NCBI GenBank assembly: GCA_903821335.1
Contig: CAIJKV010000270.1
Coordinates: forward strand, 1 to 62,885
DNA from: an uncultured beta proteobacterium
Lineage (GTDB): Bacteria; Pseudomonadota; Gammaproteobacteria; Burkholderiales; Burkholderiaceae_B
Reading direction: 5' to 3'
Length of the DNA: 62,885 nt
The notes below the pieces were generated by a model, which made no database searches, had not been told where the DNA came from, and saw nothing but the letters and a program-made list of their open reading frames with translations. Below, piece by piece: positions 59,950-62,885 of the stretch. Position 1 is the first letter of the stretch; each line of letters starts with the position of its first letter. The position numbers and the translations under genes were made by a program.

Positions 59950-61541
59950 CTAGGTGATTGAGAGGTCTTTGATGTCGCCGCGCTCGATTAACTGTCGCAA
60001 GATGTCTTTTTTGACAATTTTGCCGTAGCCCGACTTTGGCATCGTGTCCCAAAAGAAGAAAAGCCTGGGCCAGCGGTATTTGGCGCAGCGCCCATCGAGA
60101 TGACCGAGCAGTGCGGCCCCGTCGACGGGTGCTGTGCCCGGTCGCCTGACCACAACTGCGACACCAATCTCACCCCACTTTTCGTCCGGCACCCCCAGGA
60201 TCGCGATTTCGCCGACGCCCGGGTGTGTGAGCAGGACTTCCTCGACTTCACGGGGGTAGACGTTCGAACCGCCGGAAATGTACATGTCCGACTCGCGACC
60301 GGTGATGTAGAGCAGTCCGCGCGCATCCATCCTGCCGAGGTCCCCGGTGTGGAACCAGCCACCCCGAAGTGCCTTGGCAGTCGCCTCGGGGTTGCCGAAA
60401 TAGCCTTCGAATACGGCTGGGCCACGACAGCAGATTTCCCCAATTTCACCAACCTGCACCGGCTGGTACTGGTGATCCAGGATTGCGACGTCCATGCCGG
60501 TGCGGGCACGCCCGCAAGAGCCGATATTGGCGTTGGGATCGTCGTCGTCGGTCGCATGCATGTGTGGCGGCAGTACGGTAATGTTGCCGGTCACTTCGCC
60601 GAGTCCGAAATACTGGACCAGCACCTTGCCAAGCTTTTGCAACGCCAGTTTCTGGTCAGCGCGGTACATCGGAGCGCCGGCGTAGATCACGTAGCGCAGC
60701 GAGCTGTGGTCGTACTGGTCGACCGCGGGATGCTCAACCAGCATCTTGACGATGGTGGGAACGGTGAACAGGTTAGTCACCCGATGGTGTTCGACGAGCT
60801 GCCAGAACGTTTGCGGATCAAATCTTTCACTCGGTAGCAATATGGAAGCCGCACCGCGCGCGACGTTGAGCAGAGCATGAATGCCGGCCCCGTGCGAAAG
60901 CGGGGCCACCACGATGGACCGGTCGGTTTCGTAGGTGCCTGGGATCAGGTCAGCCAGATGGTTGGTGACGACAAAGGCCATCTGACCGTGCGTGAGAATA
61001 CCGGCCTTGGGCTTGCCCGTCGTGCCCGAGGTATAGAAGTACCAAAGCGGGTCGTCGTGGGCAACGGTCTCTTCCGCTGACGATGCGCCCATGTGCTCGG
61101 CCACCATGGCTTCGTAGGACCGTTCACCTGCGCGTGGCGTGCCGATGGATATGATGTGTCTGAGCGTTGTCGACTCGGCCTGCACCGCATCGGTATGTTC
61201 GGGGAAAATATCCTCGACCACCATGGCCACCGAGCCGCTCGAGGCGCCCAGGTAGGCGACCTCAGGGGGAGTCAGTCGAAAATTGGTGGGTACCCACACA
61301 CAACCTAGCTTGAACGCGACCCAGCCGAATTCAAACGACTGCAGGTTGTTGCGCGACTGCATCAGAATTTTGTCGCCGCGCTTGATGCCCAGGGCGCGCA
61401 GGGCGCTGACCATGGCATCGACTCGTGCGTTGATCTGGGACCAGGTCCAGCTGTGATCACCAGAGATCAGGCCAACATGATCCGGGAACAGTCGGGCCGT
61501 CTGTGTCAACAGCCGACCCAGATTCATGACTTGAGCAGGGT

Positions 61542-61545
<4 letters not shown>
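59950..61545 (-). CDS. AMP-binding acyl-CoA synthetase (ligase)
   Basis: This 531-residue ANL-superfamily adenylating enzyme activates a carboxylic acid to its CoA thioester. Core motifs are YFYTSGTTGKPKAGILTHGQ (P-loop A3), NLFTVPTIVKMLVEH, YFGLGEVTGNITVLPPH, GEICCRGPAVFEGYFGNPEATAKALRGGWFHTGDLGRMDARGLLYITGRESDMYISGGSNVYP (A7-A8 with the hinge D) and PKSGYGKIVKKDILRQ (catalytic Lys). The start is a GTG overlapping the thiolase stop (GTGA). An ATG at 61527 is an alternative. A 115-base gap separates it from the DctP gene. It likely activates the acid taken up by the TRAP system. Confidence 0.94.

Positions 61546-62885
<1,340 letters not shown>

Overview
The window looks like the chromosome of a metabolically versatile betaproteobacterium, most likely Burkholderiales / Alcaligenaceae (Bordetella-Achromobacter-Pusillimonas type). 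This is inferred from the recA-recX-DUF2889-sucC-sucD block, the hemC-hemD-hemX-hemY block, three periplasmic Bug (TctC-type) solute-binding proteins, and many CoA-transferase, acyl-CoA dehydrogenase and IclR genes. No rRNA, tRNA, insertion sequence, prophage, integrase or CRISPR array was recognised. The DNA reads as ordinary coding-dense chromosome, with a housekeeping core set between catabolic and transport modules.

Layout. (1) 1-7.6 kb: the tail of a probable IclR regulator, a Bug protein, a DUF1028 protein, glutamate decarboxylase (gadB) and a glutamate/GABA-type antiporter. These converge on pdxH, which makes the PLP cofactor of the decarboxylase. An enoyl-CoA hydratase diverges from an IclR regulator across an 11-bp tandem repeat. 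(2) 7.6-13.7 kb: an acyl-CoA dehydrogenase / CoA-transferase / Bug operon diverges from an MmgE/PrpD protein and an enoyl-CoA hydratase. A perfect 12-bp inverted repeat and a weaker copy 42 bp away lie between them. (3) 13.7-26.3 kb: a TctDE-like two-component pair, then recA (LexA box, unusual repeat leader), recX (long internal hairpin), DUF2889, sucCD, a 36-residue prepilin-like microprotein, hemCDXY, and an FAA hydrolase followed by a 13-bp repeat array. (4) 26.3-37.1 kb: a complete-looking acyl-CoA carboxylase catabolic cluster of the Atu/Liu type. It has an HMG-CoA-lyase-like enzyme, CoA-transferase and IclR regulator on the minus strand. On the plus strand are carboxyltransferase, citronellyl-CoA-dehydrogenase-like enzyme, hydratase, biotin-carboxylase subunit and AtuA. 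An IclR-like palindrome sits between the two arms. (5) 37.2-49.4 kb: a CDF transporter, LysE exporter, D-amino-acid dehydrogenase, 2-hydroxyacid dehydrogenase, Bug protein, His-rich CDF transporter and a complete tripartite RND efflux pump. (6) 49.5-62.9 kb: an acyl-CoA dehydrogenase, Fe-alcohol dehydrogenase, CMD protein and lipoprotein esterase. These are followed by a long minus-strand run of SDR, thiolase, acyl-CoA ligase, TRAP transporter, hydroxyacid dehydrogenase, class II aldolase and amidohydrolase, which reads like one uptake-and-degradation pathway for an unidentified carboxylic acid.

The most unusual signals are not in the large genes. They are (a) six 12-bp repeats in the recA leader that spell tandem three-codon ORFs, most with a stop codon and all in the recA frame; (b) a 16-bp perfect hairpin inside the 5' end of recX; (c) an orphan prepilin-like microprotein whose stop overlaps the hemC start; and (d) short tandem arrays with unit lengths of 6, 9, 11, 12 and 13 bp in regulatory or intergenic DNA and inside one gene.
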